Of a stretch of DNA of 33,024 nucleotides, positions 1 through 8,654 are shown piece after piece. The DNA comes from JBOGOC01 sp050747525 (GTDB lineage: Bacteria; Acidobacteriota; Polarisedimenticolia; JACPZX01; DASXTC01), in NCBI GenBank assembly GCA_050747525.1, contig JBOGOC010000015.1:1-33024 (forward strand), written 5' to 3'. How positions within the stretch are numbered: the stretch's first letter is position 1; each line of letters opens with the position of its first letter. The position numbers and the translations under genes are program-made. A model generated the notes under the pieces. It worked only from the letters and a program-made list of their open reading frames with translations. It made no database searches and was not told the DNA's origin.

Positions 1-1010
1 GCCCCCGACCAGGCGACCGCCCTCTTCGCGGCGCCGGCGCCGGCCACCAGCGTCCGCGCCAGGAAAGTCGCCACGTTCGATCCCAGGACCGCCGCCCGAT
101 GCTCGATCGGCCCGGTACCCCGGCCGGTCAGGCGGGACGATTCGCCCCGCGCGGCGGCGCGCAGATCCGCGGCCAGCTCGCCGGCGCTGCCGGGCCGGCG
201 TGAAGGATCCTTCGCCAGCATGGCCAACAGGATCTCGTCGCAGGCCGGAGGCAGCGACGGCACGTGGCGGCTGGGGGGAGCTGGCTCCACGTGGCACACG
301 GCGTAGGCCACGCCGGCGACGTCGTCGCCGCCGAACGGCCTCATCCCTGTGAGAAGAACGTACAACGAAGCCCCCAGCGAGAAGATGTCCGACCTGCCGT
401 CCACAGTCCCGCCACGAAGCTGCTCCGGCGACGCGTACGCGGGCGAGCCCAGAAACAGCCCTTCGTGAGTCATGTCCGATTCGGCCAGGCGGGCAATGCC
501 GAAGTCCGCGATGCGGGCCTGACCCTCCGCGTCGATCAGGATGTTGGCAGGTTTGATGTCGCGGTGGACCACGCCGCGGCGATGGGCGGCCTCCAGGGCG
601 TCGGCCACCTGCGCTCCCCACTCCAGGGCGGTGGCGGGAGACGGACGAGCGCCCCCTTTCACCATCGCCTCCAGGCTGCGCCCCTCCACCAGCTCCATCA
701 CGATGAAGGGGCGGCCTTCGGTCGTCTGTCCCACGTCGTAAACGGAGACGATGCCGCGATGCGACAGGCGGCCGGCCGCGCGCGCCTCGCGCAGGAAACG
801 CTGCTGCCATTCGATCCGGTGCGATTCGGTGACCCCGTCCGGGACTCGAAGCAGCTTGACGGCCACGGTGCGCTGAATCTGCGGGTCTTCTCCGCGCCAG
901 ACCTCTCCCATCGAGCCCCTGCCCAGCCGCTCGCGCAGCAGGTAGCGGCCTGCGCTGTCGGTGACTTCGACGAGAGTGGGATCCTCCTCGGGCCAGTGGG
1001 TTTCGGGCAC
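1..1010 (-). CDS. Serine/threonine protein kinase, C-terminus cut by window edge
   Basis: Eukaryote-like (Hanks-type) Ser/Thr kinase that would phosphorylate protein substrates in the cytoplasm. Reading from the GTG at 1010, the glycine loop GRGSMGEV is at residues 30-37, the ATP lysine (VAVK) at K52, the catalytic HRD at 149-151, DFG at 169-171, and an SPE activation-segment end near 192. The kinase fold ends near residue 280 and is followed by an Ala/Gly/Arg-rich stretch running off the left edge, so any sensor domain or membrane segment is unseen. About 336 residues are visible. No in-frame ATG exists between the upstream stop and GTG 1010, so that start is the only sensible one. There is no Shine-Dalgarno; a promoter-like pair sits directly before the GTG (separate entry). 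It is divergent from the AI-2E family gene. Kinase identity is sure; substrate unknown. Confidence 0.93.
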   Translation of the reverse strand, partial: MPETHWPEEDPTLVEVTDSAGRYLLRERLGRGSMGEVWRGEDPQIQRTVAVKLLRVPDGVTESHRIEWQQRFLREARAAGRLSHRGIVSVYDVGQTTEGRPFIVMELVEGRSLEAMVKGGARPSPATALEWGAQVADALEAAHRRGVVHRDIKPANILIDAEGQARIADFGIARLAESDMTHEGLFLGSPAYASPEQLRGGTVDGRSDIFSLGASLYVLLTGMRPFGGDDVAGVAYAVCHVEPAPPSRHVPSLPPACDEILLAMLAKDPSRRPGSAGELAADLRAAARGESSRLTGRGTGPIEHRAAVLGSNVATFLARTLVAGAGAAKRAVAWSG

Positions 1011-1017
1011 GCCGTTG

Positions 1018-1045
1018 AATCTAGGCTGCAGGGATGGGATGTCAA
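1018..1045 (-). promoter_or_regulatory. Putative promoter of the partial kinase (leaderless)
   Basis: On the minus strand a perfect -35 TTGACA (1045-1040) is followed after 16 bases by TAGATT (1023-1018), 4 of 6 matches to the -10 consensus. Only 7 bases separate the -10 box from the GTG start, so transcription would begin at or beside the start codon. Seen in sequence; the leaderless message is inferred. Confidence 0.5.
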
Positions 1046-1066
1046 CGCTCCCGTGGAGCGCGGGAT

Positions 1067-1096
1067 TTGACAGTCACCACGCGCCCTGATTAGGCT
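1067..1096 (+). promoter_or_regulatory. Putative promoter of the AI-2E family gene
   Basis: Perfect -35 TTGACA (1067-1072), 18-base spacer, and -10-like TAGGCT (1091-1096; T, A and final T conserved). The predicted transcript starts near 1103, giving a leader of roughly 108 bases before ATG 1211. It diverges from the kinase promoter about 20 bases away. Confidence 0.4.
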
Positions 1097-1210
1097 GCTC
1101 GAAACACCCTCGCACCAGGCGCCCGTCAGGCACGTCCGCAGAGAGTCTCCAGTTCACTCCGGCCACGGTGAGACCATGGCGAAGAGCGTATTCACGACGG
1201 GACTCCGGCC

Positions 1211-2245
1211 ATGAAGGTGGTTCGCTTTGCCGCCGCGGCCGGCGTTGTCGCGCTGATCGTGTACCTCATGGTCGTGTGCGAGCCCATCCTGCTGCCTCTG
1301 GTGATCGCCATCTTCCTGTGGCACCTGATCAACGCTCTGGCAAAGGTGAGCAGCGGCCTGCGGATCGGGGGCAGACCCGTGCCTGCCGGTCTGCGTCTTG
1401 CCGGGGCCCTCGTCCTCGTGGCGCTGCTCGGGTGGTTCGTGGTGAACCTGGTGGTCCACAACGTGGGCCAGCTCATGGCGGCGGCCCCCGTGTATCAGCA
1501 GAATCTCCAGCAGATGGGGACCCTCGTCGCCGGGTGGCTGGGCCTGGAGGAGCTCCCCGCCTCGTACGATCTGCTCGAGGGAGCGAGCGTCACCAGCATG
1601 GTGCGCGAGTTCACCGCCGTTCTCATGAGCATGATCGGCAGCATGGGGACGGTGGCCATCTACGTCGTGTTCCTGCTGGTGGAGCAGCACATGTTCCCCA
1701 GTAAGATCGCCGCGCTGTTCCCGGATCCGGGGCGACAGGCTCGCGTGAACGGCGTCCTGCATCGGATCGGTGCGGAGATCCAGACCTACGTCTGGCTGAA
1801 GACCCTGCTGAGCCTGCTGACCGCCTTCCTCAGCTACGTGGTCCTCTGGGCGGTCGGCGTGAACATGGCCGGATTCTGGGCCCTGCTGATCTTCGCGCTG
1901 AACTACATTCCGTACATCGGGGGATGGTTGGGCGTGATCCTGCCGACCTTGCTGGCGATGGTCCAGTTCGGCTCGCTGAGGCCGATCCTGCTGACGTTCG
2001 TGGCCTTGACCCTGGTCCAGTTCTCCATCGGGAGCATTCTCGAGCCGAGGATCATGGGCAAGGGGCTCAATCTCAGCCTGGTCGTCATGCTCCTGTCGCT
2101 GGCCGTCTGGGGCTCCATCTGGGGCCTGGTCGGCATGTTCCTGGCCGTTCCCCTCATGGTGGTCATCATGATCGTCTGCTCGCAGTTCGAGGCCACCCGG
2201 CCGCTGGCCATCGTGATATCGGCCGATGGAGAGCTGAAGAGCTGA
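1211..2245 (+). CDS. AI-2E family (UPF0118) membrane transporter
   Basis: Polytopic inner-membrane protein of the AI-2E exporter/UPF0118 family, 344 residues, close to the usual 340-370. Visible hallmarks are the N-terminal hydrophobic pair, the family block FALNYIPYIGGWLGVILP in the second half, and LEPRIMGKGLNLS before the last membrane segments. Members export small molecules or act in Na+/H+ exchange; autoinducer-2 export is shown for only a few, so the substrate here is unknown. ATG 1211 is the only in-frame start after the TGA at 1169; the Shine-Dalgarno is weak. It stands alone and converges with the minus-strand kinase unit, ending 6 bases from the decayed DUF2914 tail. Family certain, function open. 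Confidence 0.9.
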   Translation: MKVVRFAAAAGVVALIVYLMVVCEPILLPLVIAIFLWHLINALAKVSSGLRIGGRPVPAGLRLAGALVLVALLGWFVVNLVVHNVGQLMAAAPVYQQNLQQMGTLVAGWLGLEELPASYDLLEGASVTSMVREFTAVLMSMIGSMGTVAIYVVFLLVEQHMFPSKIAALFPDPGRQARVNGVLHRIGAEIQTYVWLKTLLSLLTAFLSYVVLWAVGVNMAGFWALLIFALNYIPYIGGWLGVILPTLLAMVQFGSLRPILLTFVALTLVQFSIGSILEPRIMGKGLNLSLVVMLLSLAVWGSIWGLVGMFLAVPLMVVIMIVCSQFEATRPLAIVISADGELKS

Positions 2246-2251
2246 AACCGG

Positions 2252-2333
2252 CTAGTTCGCCACGCAGGTCAGCTCGACGCGCGCCAGCACGGCCCCCTTC
2301 TCGTCGCGGGCCTCCACGGCCCACGCGCGATGT
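2252..2333 (-). pseudogene. Decayed DUF2914 C-terminal tail
   Basis: After the kinase-PD40 stop (TGA at 2354) the same minus-strand frame runs ten codons to a second TGA, then encodes RAWAVEARDEKGAVLARVEL, then TCVAN and a TAG at 2252. This closely matches the last ~25 residues of the HTH-DUF2914 protein encoded at 5156-6052 (AWAVEARDENGSVLARVDLVC): 17 of 21 positions agree, and the DNA is also clearly similar. No start codon or upstream domain is attached. It is best read as the remnant of a second copy of the DUF2914 gene, left by a tandem duplication and deletion. Confidence 0.75.
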
Positions 2334-2353
2334 CAAAGCACCGCGCGTCGCCT

Positions 2354-5107
2354 TCAGGGACCGGTTCCCGCCGACGTCTGTCCGGCCCGGGTCAGGGCGG
2401 ACCAGTGGACGATCACCTGGAAGCCGATGCTGCCGCGGCTGGTGGTGGGGACGTTCAGCAGCACGCGCTGCCCGTCCGGGGTGACGTCTTCCAGAACCGA
2501 GCTCTGTGCCTCGGGCCGCTCCGGCATGAGGAAGAGCCTCACGGGCGTCCCGGGCCTGAAAGAATCGCCGCCTTGCAGCGCGACGCTCATCAGATACCCG
2601 TCATACGAAGCGTAGATCAGCTCGCGCCCGCTCTGGCTCCACCTGGGCTGATACGCTCCCTCATTGGAGATCTGCCACTGGCCGGCCGTGCCGTCCAGAT
2701 TCCGCACGTACACTTCGAAGCGGCCGGTCTGATTCGAGGCGTAGGCGATGCGGCGGCCGTCGGGCGAGACCTGGGGATTCTCCTCCCTGAAGGGCGTGCG
2801 CAGCACGTACCTGGGCTCGCCTCCCGCGGTCGGCAGCAGCATGATGTCCTGGTTGGTCTGGGGGTCCTGCAGCCCGAACAGCAGGGACTTGCCGTCGGGG
2901 AGCCAGGTCCCGGTGTCCTTCCAGGTGGCCGATTCGTAGAGCGTGCGTATCTCGCCCCCGCCGCTCACCGAGGTGATGCAGAGATCCTGCACTCCCTTGG
3001 GCTGGCACAGGAAGGCGATGCGGTCCGAATCGGGCGCCCAGGCCGGGACCGCGTAGAGGCCGCTCTGCTGCGAGAGGCGGTAGGCCCGGTCGTATTCGAG
3101 ATCGCGGATCCAGATGTCGCTGAGCGACTGGGGCGAGTCGGCCTTCATGTAGACGATCTTGGTCCCGTCTGGAGAGATCCGCGGGTTGATGTGATAGCCG
3201 GCGAAGCCCAGCGTGCCCAGCGGACGGCCTCCGCGGTCGTACCACCGCATCTCGTTGCTCCGGACCGCCTGAGGAAGGTAGACGATGGTCCCGTCATCCG
3301 ACGCCGTGAACGGAATGAAGTTCTTCGGCTCCCAGTAGCTCAGCTTCTCCTGAACGATGGGGAGCGGCTGTCCCTCCAGCCGCAGCGAGGAGGCGTCGAA
3401 CTTCCAGGCGTACAGGTTTCCGGACCGGCCGTAAATCAGAAAACCAGGCTCGACGAGCTGCGCGTTGGTGGCGTCTTCCACGAGCACGGTGGCATCGGGC
3501 GCATCGAGCGCCGCCAGCATGAGGCGCCCCACCTCCCGGTTCCCGGATGTCTTGGCCCGCGACACGTACAGGAAATGGCGGCCATCAGGCAGGAAGAGGG
3601 GCCAGCGATGCGTGATCTCGGTCTTCGGATCGTAGCGGGTCACCGGTTCGGAGGCCCCGCCGGCCGCGGGAACGCGATGGATAGGAGAGGTCAGGTTGGG
3701 CGCGAACAGGATGACGCCCTCGCGGCTCCAGCTTCCGCCGCGGCCGGTGGGCGCGTCGGCCAGGACGCGCGGAGAGCCGCCTCTCAGGTCGATGGTCTTG
3801 AGCTTCCCATCCGCGAAGTAGCCGAGATACCGGCCGTCGGGCGACCAGAAGGGGTACCAGGCGTCGTAGGTCTCGGGCAGCGGGCGTGCGTCGATCTCCG
3901 CGAGACCCCTCAGCCAGATGCTCTTGCGGCCGTCCGGCGCGACGGCCACGAATGCGAGGGTGCTCCCGTCCGGCGAGAGCGTGAGGCCCAGCTCGTCGAA
4001 CGGCAGGAACGCGTGACCGGGCGGAGGCGTGAGAGTCGCGCGCAGGGCGCGCTGGACCGGCGCGGGGCGTGAGACGTTGGCGATGCCGAGACCGAGCGCC
4101 ACGACGCCCAGGAGCGCCGCGACACCCCAGGCGATCTGCTCACGCGTCCGGCGTCGCAGCGCGATGGGTGCCGCCGCCAGGCTCTGCGCCTGCGATCCGG
4201 ATTCCCCGATCCACTGCAGCTCCACGGCGACGTCGTGTGCGCTCTGCCATCGATCGTCGGGATCCTTCTCCAGGCATCTCCTGACCACGTGATCCAGCGC
4301 CGGCGGCGTCGCGGGGATGGCCGCGCCGATGGGGGACGGCTGGCCCGAGACGATGGCCGCGATCAGGCTGGTCTTCGAGTTCCCCTGGAAGGCGCGGGTC
4401 CCGGTCGCCATCTCGTAGAGAAGGGCACCGAGCGCGAAGATGTCGGTGCGGGGCCCCACCTCCGCCCCTTCGAGCTGCTCGGGCGCCATGTACTGGAACG
4501 TCCCCAGGATGGCCCCCTCGGCCGTCAGCGGACGCGCTTCGGGAGCCAGCGCCGTCTGCATGAGCGAGGAGCTGCCTGCCAGTCCGCTGAGGGGCGGGGG
4601 CTCCGCGGCGGCGGTCCTGGCCAGCCCGAAATCGAGCAGCTTGGCCCCCCCCCGTGTCAGGATCACGTTGCCCGGCTTCAGATCGCGGTGAACGATCCCC
4701 TGGCGGTGCGCCGCTTCGAGCGCGGAGGCGATCTGCCGGCCGTACCGGAGGACCTCGTGGATCGGCAGCGGCCCCTTCTGCAGCCTGTCGGCGAGCGACT
4801 CCCCTTCCAGCAGCTCCATCACCAGGTAGAGACCGGCGGGACGGGCCTCGGCGGCCTGTGAGGGCAGGTGGCCCACGTCGTACAGCGTGCAGATGTGCGG
4901 ATGGTTGAGCGAGGAAATGGCTTTGGCCTCGCGCTCGAACCGAAGACGCAGCTGCTCGTCACCCGCCTGCGCGGCCGGCATCACCTTGATGGCGACGTCA
5001 CGGTTGAGGCGTGTGTCGCGGGCTCTGTGAACCACTCCCATTCCGCCCGAGCCGAGAGGCGCGACGATCTCGTACGGCCCAAGCTTGGTTCCCGGCGGCA
5101 GGCTCAT
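2354..5107 (-). CDS. Serine/threonine kinase with PD40/TolB-like propeller
   Basis: Membrane-anchored receptor-type Ser/Thr kinase, 917 residues. The N-terminal kinase domain (about 11-295) has GSGGMG at 19-24, VAIK lysine K41, HRD 140-142, DFG 159-161 and APE 208-210, so it should be active. One membrane segment lies near 325-345. The remaining ~570 residues are WD40-like PD40/TolB repeats, with many SPDG(R/T) turns such as LSPDGSTLAFVA, ISPDGTKIVYM and VSPDGRRIAYAS, forming an extracytoplasmic beta-propeller likely to sense a ligand or partner. This architecture is common in Acidobacteriota. It lies 48 bases behind the HTH-DUF2914 gene on the same strand. No Shine-Dalgarno precedes ATG 5107; a TACCCT box lies 9 bases upstream. 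Ligand and substrates are unknown. Confidence 0.95.
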   Translation of the reverse strand: MSLPPGTKLGPYEIVAPLGSGGMGVVHRARDTRLNRDVAIKVMPAAQAGDEQLRLRFEREAKAISSLNHPHICTLYDVGHLPSQAAEARPAGLYLVMELLEGESLADRLQKGPLPIHEVLRYGRQIASALEAAHRQGIVHRDLKPGNVILTRGGAKLLDFGLARTAAAEPPPLSGLAGSSSLMQTALAPEARPLTAEGAILGTFQYMAPEQLEGAEVGPRTDIFALGALLYEMATGTRAFQGNSKTSLIAAIVSGQPSPIGAAIPATPPALDHVVRRCLEKDPDDRWQSAHDVAVELQWIGESGSQAQSLAAAPIALRRRTREQIAWGVAALLGVVALGLGIANVSRPAPVQRALRATLTPPPGHAFLPFDELGLTLSPDGSTLAFVAVAPDGRKSIWLRGLAEIDARPLPETYDAWYPFWSPDGRYLGYFADGKLKTIDLRGGSPRVLADAPTGRGGSWSREGVILFAPNLTSPIHRVPAAGGASEPVTRYDPKTEITHRWPLFLPDGRHFLYVSRAKTSGNREVGRLMLAALDAPDATVLVEDATNAQLVEPGFLIYGRSGNLYAWKFDASSLRLEGQPLPIVQEKLSYWEPKNFIPFTASDDGTIVYLPQAVRSNEMRWYDRGGRPLGTLGFAGYHINPRISPDGTKIVYMKADSPQSLSDIWIRDLEYDRAYRLSQQSGLYAVPAWAPDSDRIAFLCQPKGVQDLCITSVSGGGEIRTLYESATWKDTGTWLPDGKSLLFGLQDPQTNQDIMLLPTAGGEPRYVLRTPFREENPQVSPDGRRIAYASNQTGRFEVYVRNLDGTAGQWQISNEGAYQPRWSQSGRELIYASYDGYLMSVALQGGDSFRPGTPVRLFLMPERPEAQSSVLEDVTPDGQRVLLNVPTTSRGSIGFQVIVHWSALTRAGQTSAGTGP

Positions 5108-5116
5108 GAGCGCGGG

Positions 5117-5145
5117 AGGGTATCCCAGGGAAGGCTGACCGGCAA
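5117..5145 (-). promoter_or_regulatory. Putative internal promoter before the kinase-PD40 gene
   Basis: In the 48-base gap, reading minus: TTGCCG (5145-5140), 17-base spacer, TACCCT (5122-5117), then 9 bases to ATG 5107. It would give a leader of only a few bases, so the kinase could be expressed apart from the upstream DUF2914 gene. The match is moderate. Confidence 0.35.
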
Positions 5146-5155
5146 GGTCCGGCGA

Positions 5156-6052
5156 TCAGGACCCTGCCGGCTCGCAGACGAGATCGACGCGCGCCAGCAC
5201 GCTCCCGTTCTCGTCGCGGGCCTCCACCGCCCATGCGCCCGTCTGGTAAAGGGTCTTCCGGCTGTGCGTGCGCCAGTCGGGCCCTCCCAGCTTCAGCGGG
5301 ATGGTCTGCTGCACGCGTCCCTCGTGCAGCCAGACATGTCGGATGCTGCCACCCGATCGGCCACCCACCACGCGGGTCGAAAAGAGCGCGGCCTCACCGC
5401 TCCTGAACCGGTTCTCCTCGCTCACCAGGCGCCGCATCTCCATTCTTTTCCCCACTCCATACTCGGGCACGCCGAGCGGCGCGGACCGGAGAACGGCCGC
5501 CTTCTTCGCCACGGCGGCCTGCTTCGGCACGACGGTGGGCGGAGGCGCCGTGGCCGGATCCGGAAGCACGATGGGCGGGACCCGATCCGGCGGAGCGGGG
5601 GCCGCCTCGGCGGGCGGCGCCATCGGCTCGGCCACCCCCGCTTCGGCACGCGCCCGGAAGAAGAGGCCGTACACGCCGGCGGCTCCCGCCAGGATCACCA
5701 GGGAGGCCATCCCCAGCGCCAGCGGGCCTATCAGGATCTTCCGGCCCTTCCCGGCGATCGGTGCATGAGCCGCGGGGCCGGCATCGGGCAGAGGTGATTC
5801 CTCCGTGGCGCCCTGGCACGCCTCCCGCTCCTCGTCGTACTGCTGGATGATCGCGCGTGGATCGAAGCCCAGGGTCTCGGCGTAGGCGCGGATGTGCAGC
5901 TTGCCGAAGGCGCGGCCCGGAAGCGCGCGGAAGTCGCTTCGCTCCAGCGCCTCGAGATAGTCGAGTCCGATCCCGGTCGCCGATGCGATCTGCTCGATGG
6001 TCATGCCGCGTGACACGCGCTCTTGCCGCAGCCGTTCGCCGAAGCTGGACAT
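5156..6052 (-). CDS. RodZ-like HTH, membrane segment and DUF2914 protein
   Basis: A 298-residue protein with three parts. Residues 5-72 form an HTH_25/RodZ-type helix-turn-helix (GERLRQERVSRGMTIEQIA, then the typical DYLEALE and LPGRAFGKLHIRAYAETLG). A hydrophobic segment at about 105-132 is preceded by lysines and arginine, placing the HTH in the cytoplasm. A Pro/Ala linker follows (about 135-190), then a C-terminal DUF2914-like domain (about 200-298) with VWLHEG, DWRTHSRK and AWAVEARDENGSVL. In RodZ the HTH binds MreB; here the outer domain differs, so a cell-shape role is only a possibility. Its position before a receptor kinase suggests the two work together. The ATG is preceded by a -10-like box 6 bases away and no ribosome site. 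Domain calls strong, function unknown. Confidence 0.85.
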   Translation of the reverse strand: MSSFGERLRQERVSRGMTIEQIASATGIGLDYLEALERSDFRALPGRAFGKLHIRAYAETLGFDPRAIIQQYDEEREACQGATEESPLPDAGPAAHAPIAGKGRKILIGPLALGMASLVILAGAAGVYGLFFRARAEAGVAEPMAPPAEAAPAPPDRVPPIVLPDPATAPPPTVVPKQAAVAKKAAVLRSAPLGVPEYGVGKRMEMRRLVSEENRFRSGEAALFSTRVVGGRSGGSIRHVWLHEGRVQQTIPLKLGGPDWRTHSRKTLYQTGAWAVEARDENGSVLARVDLVCEPAGS

Positions 6053-6058
6053 CGCTGC

Positions 6059-6087
6059 AGTCTACGGCCGCCCGCGCGCGGCTTCAA
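6059..6087 (-). promoter_or_regulatory. Putative leaderless promoter of the HTH-DUF2914 gene
   Basis: On the minus strand TTGAAG (6087-6082), a 17-base spacer and TAGACT (6064-6059) match 4 of 6 consensus bases each. The -10 box ends 6 bases before ATG 6052, so the transcript would start at the initiation codon. Confidence 0.5.
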
Positions 6088-6161
6088 GAATGACGCGGGC
6101 TTCCGCCGGAGGCATACTGTCCCCTTACCGGTCAGGAAGGCGGCGGCATCTGGGCACACGC

Positions 6162-8654
6162 GTGACGAAGGCAGACAGAGAGGACCGTCCGGCGCAGTCG
6201 GCCGTCGGCCTGCTCGCGGGAGCGTTCCTGCTCTCCGGCGCCGCGGGCCTGATGCACGAGGTGGTCTGGGTCCGGCTCCTGGGGCACGTCTTCGGGGTGA
6301 CCGCCTTCGCCGTGGGGACGGTGCTGGCCGCCTACATGGGAGGGCTGGCCCTGGGAGCGTGGCTCGCCGGGCGGCGAGCCGGCCGCCTCGAGGCTCCCGC
6401 GCGTCTCTACGCCTGGATCGAGATCGGCATCGGGCTGTTCGCGGTGGCGGTCCCCTTCCTGCTGGATGCCATCGAGCCCCTGTACGGCTGGCTGTGGCGC
6501 CGCTTCCACGTCTCGTTCCTGGCGTTCAGCGCCGTGCGCTTCGTGCTGGCCGGCGGCATGCTGCTGGCCCCGACGGTCATGATGGGGGCCACGCTTCCTC
6601 TGCTGGTGGAACACTTCGCGAGACGGTTCGGCCGCCGCGCGGCACCCGAGTGGCTGTACACGGTGAACCTGGCCGGCGCGGCGCTGGGAGTCGCCTCCGC
6701 CGGTTTCCTCCTGCTCCCCCTGCTGGGCGTGCGCGGGACGATCGCGGTCGGTGCCCTGGTGAACATCGGCGTGGGGGCCGTCGTGCTGACCTTCGCATCG
6801 AAGGGAGGCCGGGCCGATGCAGCCGCCGCACCGGCTGCCACCCCGTCGCCCGCGCCACGATCGCCTCGCATGGCGACGTTCCTGCTCGCCGCGGCTTTCG
6901 TCTCCGGGTTCACCTGCCTGGCGTCGCAGGTGGCCTGGACGCGTCTCGTCTCGCTGCTCATCGGGTCCACCACCTATGCCTTCAGCACGGTGCTGCTGGT
7001 CTTCCTGGTGGCGCTGGCCGCGGGGAGCGCCTGGGTGTCGCGGCGGGCAGGCGACCCGGCAGGCTCCCGCCGGCAACTCGCGATCCTGAGCCTTTCTGCG
7101 GCGGCGGCCCTGACGGCCGCCGTGATCGCCGTCAATCACTGGCCGACCTGGTACTGGCGCGTGTTCAGCACGGTGGATCCCGGCAGCATCCCCGGCGTGG
7201 TGGCCGTCAACGTGGCCTGCATCTCAATCATCCTGATGCTTCCTCTTCTCTTGGCGGGGACCCTCTTCCCCCTCACGCTCGCGGCGGTACGGGCCGGCGA
7301 CCCTCGTGACGCGGCGGGGGCTGTGGGTCGGCTGTGCGCCGTGAACACGGTGGGAGCCATCCTGGGATCGGTGCTGGGCGGATTCGTGCTGGTGCCATGG
7401 ATCGGGTCGTCCGGATCGCTCAAGGCGCTCGCCTGGGTAACGGCGATCTTCGCCGGCTTCTGCGCGGCCCCGATCAACTCGGCGCGGCTGAGGCCCGCGA
7501 TCGGCCTGGGCGTGGCCGCCGTCACGGCGGCCCTGTTCCTGGCCCCCGCCTGGGACCAGAAACTGCTGAACGCGGCGATCTACGAGCCGCGCGCCGGCCT
7601 GGATCCCAGGGACAAGAACCGCAAGGACACCATCGCCTACCATCGCGAAGGGCCCACCGCCACCGTGATCGTGATGGACCGCCCTCCCGCAGATCGCTAT
7701 CTGCGCATCAACGGGCGTGTGAACGGCAGCAACGGCTTTCGCGATATCGCCACCAACGTCCTGCTCGCGCAGATCCCGCTCCTGCTGGCGCCGCGGGCCG
7801 ACGACGTGCTGGTGGTGGGGCTGGGGACAGGGGTCACGGCCGGAGCGGCGCTGCAGTCACCGGCGCGGCGCGTGACGGTGGTGGAGCTGGAGCCCGCCGT
7901 GGTGGAGGCCTCGCGGCTGTTCGACGCCGACAGCCACGCGCCCCTGAGTGATCCGCGGCTGAGGCTTCTGGCCGACGACGCCCGCCACATCCTGGTCGCC
8001 TCCGACGAGACCTTCGACGTGATCGTCTCCGAGCCGTCGCACCCGTGGGTCTCCGGCGTGGCCAACCTCTTCACGCAGGATTTCTTCCGGCTGGCGGCCG
8101 GAAGGCTGCGCGAACGAGGCGTCTTCGCGCAGTGGCTGCAGACCTACCAGATCACGCCCGAGACCTTCCAGTCGATCCTGGCCACCTTCCAGTCGGTCTT
8201 CCCGGAAGTGATGATCTTCCGCTCGGTGGGGACCGATCTCATTCTGATCGGCTCACGGCAGCCCGTCCCGATCGACCTGGCCGGCATGGAGAGTCGGTGG
8301 AGAGACCCCGCCGCGTGCAACGAGATGGCCCGCGTCGGCCTTCCGCGCCCCGAAAGCCTGCTGGCGCACTTCGTGACCGGCCCCGCCGACGTGCGCGCCA
8401 TGGCGGCCGCCGGCCGGATCAACACCGACGACAACATGCTGGTGGAGTTCCGCGCCCCCGCGGGCGTGCTTCGCCAGGAGGATCCGCAGGAGAACGATGT
8501 CTTCGCGCACATCGCGTCCACTCCGGTGGAAACGGTGCTCCTGGATGCGCAGCTCCTGCTGCACCGCCCCGACAGCCTGCGCGCCCTGGTGAAGGCGCTG
8601 GAGGCGCGGCGCTGGCCGGCCGACAAGTACCAGAGGATGCTGGCGGAGCTGTGA
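6162..8654 (+). CDS. Fused MFS-like membrane/spermidine synthase-like protein
   Basis: An 830-residue fusion. The first ~500 residues are a polytopic membrane region with two halves separated by a Pro/Ala-rich cytoplasmic stretch. The C-terminal ~280 residues are a spermidine synthase-like Rossmann methyltransferase fold: DDVLVVGLGTGVT near 546, the ribose-binding acid in VVELEPAVVEA, and LADDARHIL. The catalytic DxxDP motif of true spermidine synthases is replaced by VSEPSHPW near 622, and the GGGDG loop is GLGTG, so ordinary putrescine aminopropylation is doubtful. GTG 6162 is chosen because the membrane region starts just after it; ATG 6090 is in frame and would add 24 residues. Neither has a good ribosome site. 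The stop overlaps the EamA start, implying coupling. Such fusions are widespread, with function poorly known. Confidence 0.85.
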   Translation: MTKADREDRPAQSAVGLLAGAFLLSGAAGLMHEVVWVRLLGHVFGVTAFAVGTVLAAYMGGLALGAWLAGRRAGRLEAPARLYAWIEIGIGLFAVAVPFLLDAIEPLYGWLWRRFHVSFLAFSAVRFVLAGGMLLAPTVMMGATLPLLVEHFARRFGRRAAPEWLYTVNLAGAALGVASAGFLLLPLLGVRGTIAVGALVNIGVGAVVLTFASKGGRADAAAAPAATPSPAPRSPRMATFLLAAAFVSGFTCLASQVAWTRLVSLLIGSTTYAFSTVLLVFLVALAAGSAWVSRRAGDPAGSRRQLAILSLSAAAALTAAVIAVNHWPTWYWRVFSTVDPGSIPGVVAVNVACISIILMLPLLLAGTLFPLTLAAVRAGDPRDAAGAVGRLCAVNTVGAILGSVLGGFVLVPWIGSSGSLKALAWVTAIFAGFCAAPINSARLRPAIGLGVAAVTAALFLAPAWDQKLLNAAIYEPRAGLDPRDKNRKDTIAYHREGPTATVIVMDRPPADRYLRINGRVNGSNGFRDIATNVLLAQIPLLLAPRADDVLVVGLGTGVTAGAALQSPARRVTVVELEPAVVEASRLFDADSHAPLSDPRLRLLADDARHILVASDETFDVIVSEPSHPWVSGVANLFTQDFFRLAAGRLRERGVFAQWLQTYQITPETFQSILATFQSVFPEVMIFRSVGTDLILIGSRQPVPIDLAGMESRWRDPAACNEMARVGLPRPESLLAHFVTGPADVRAMAAAGRINTDDNMLVEFRAPAGVLRQEDPQENDVFAHIASTPVETVLLDAQLLLHRPDSLRALVKALEARRWPADKYQRMLAEL

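Noticed and set aside
2330..4072. 580-codon plus-strand frame opposite the kinase
   Set aside because: The PD40 propeller on the minus strand is unmistakable; this frame is its shadow.
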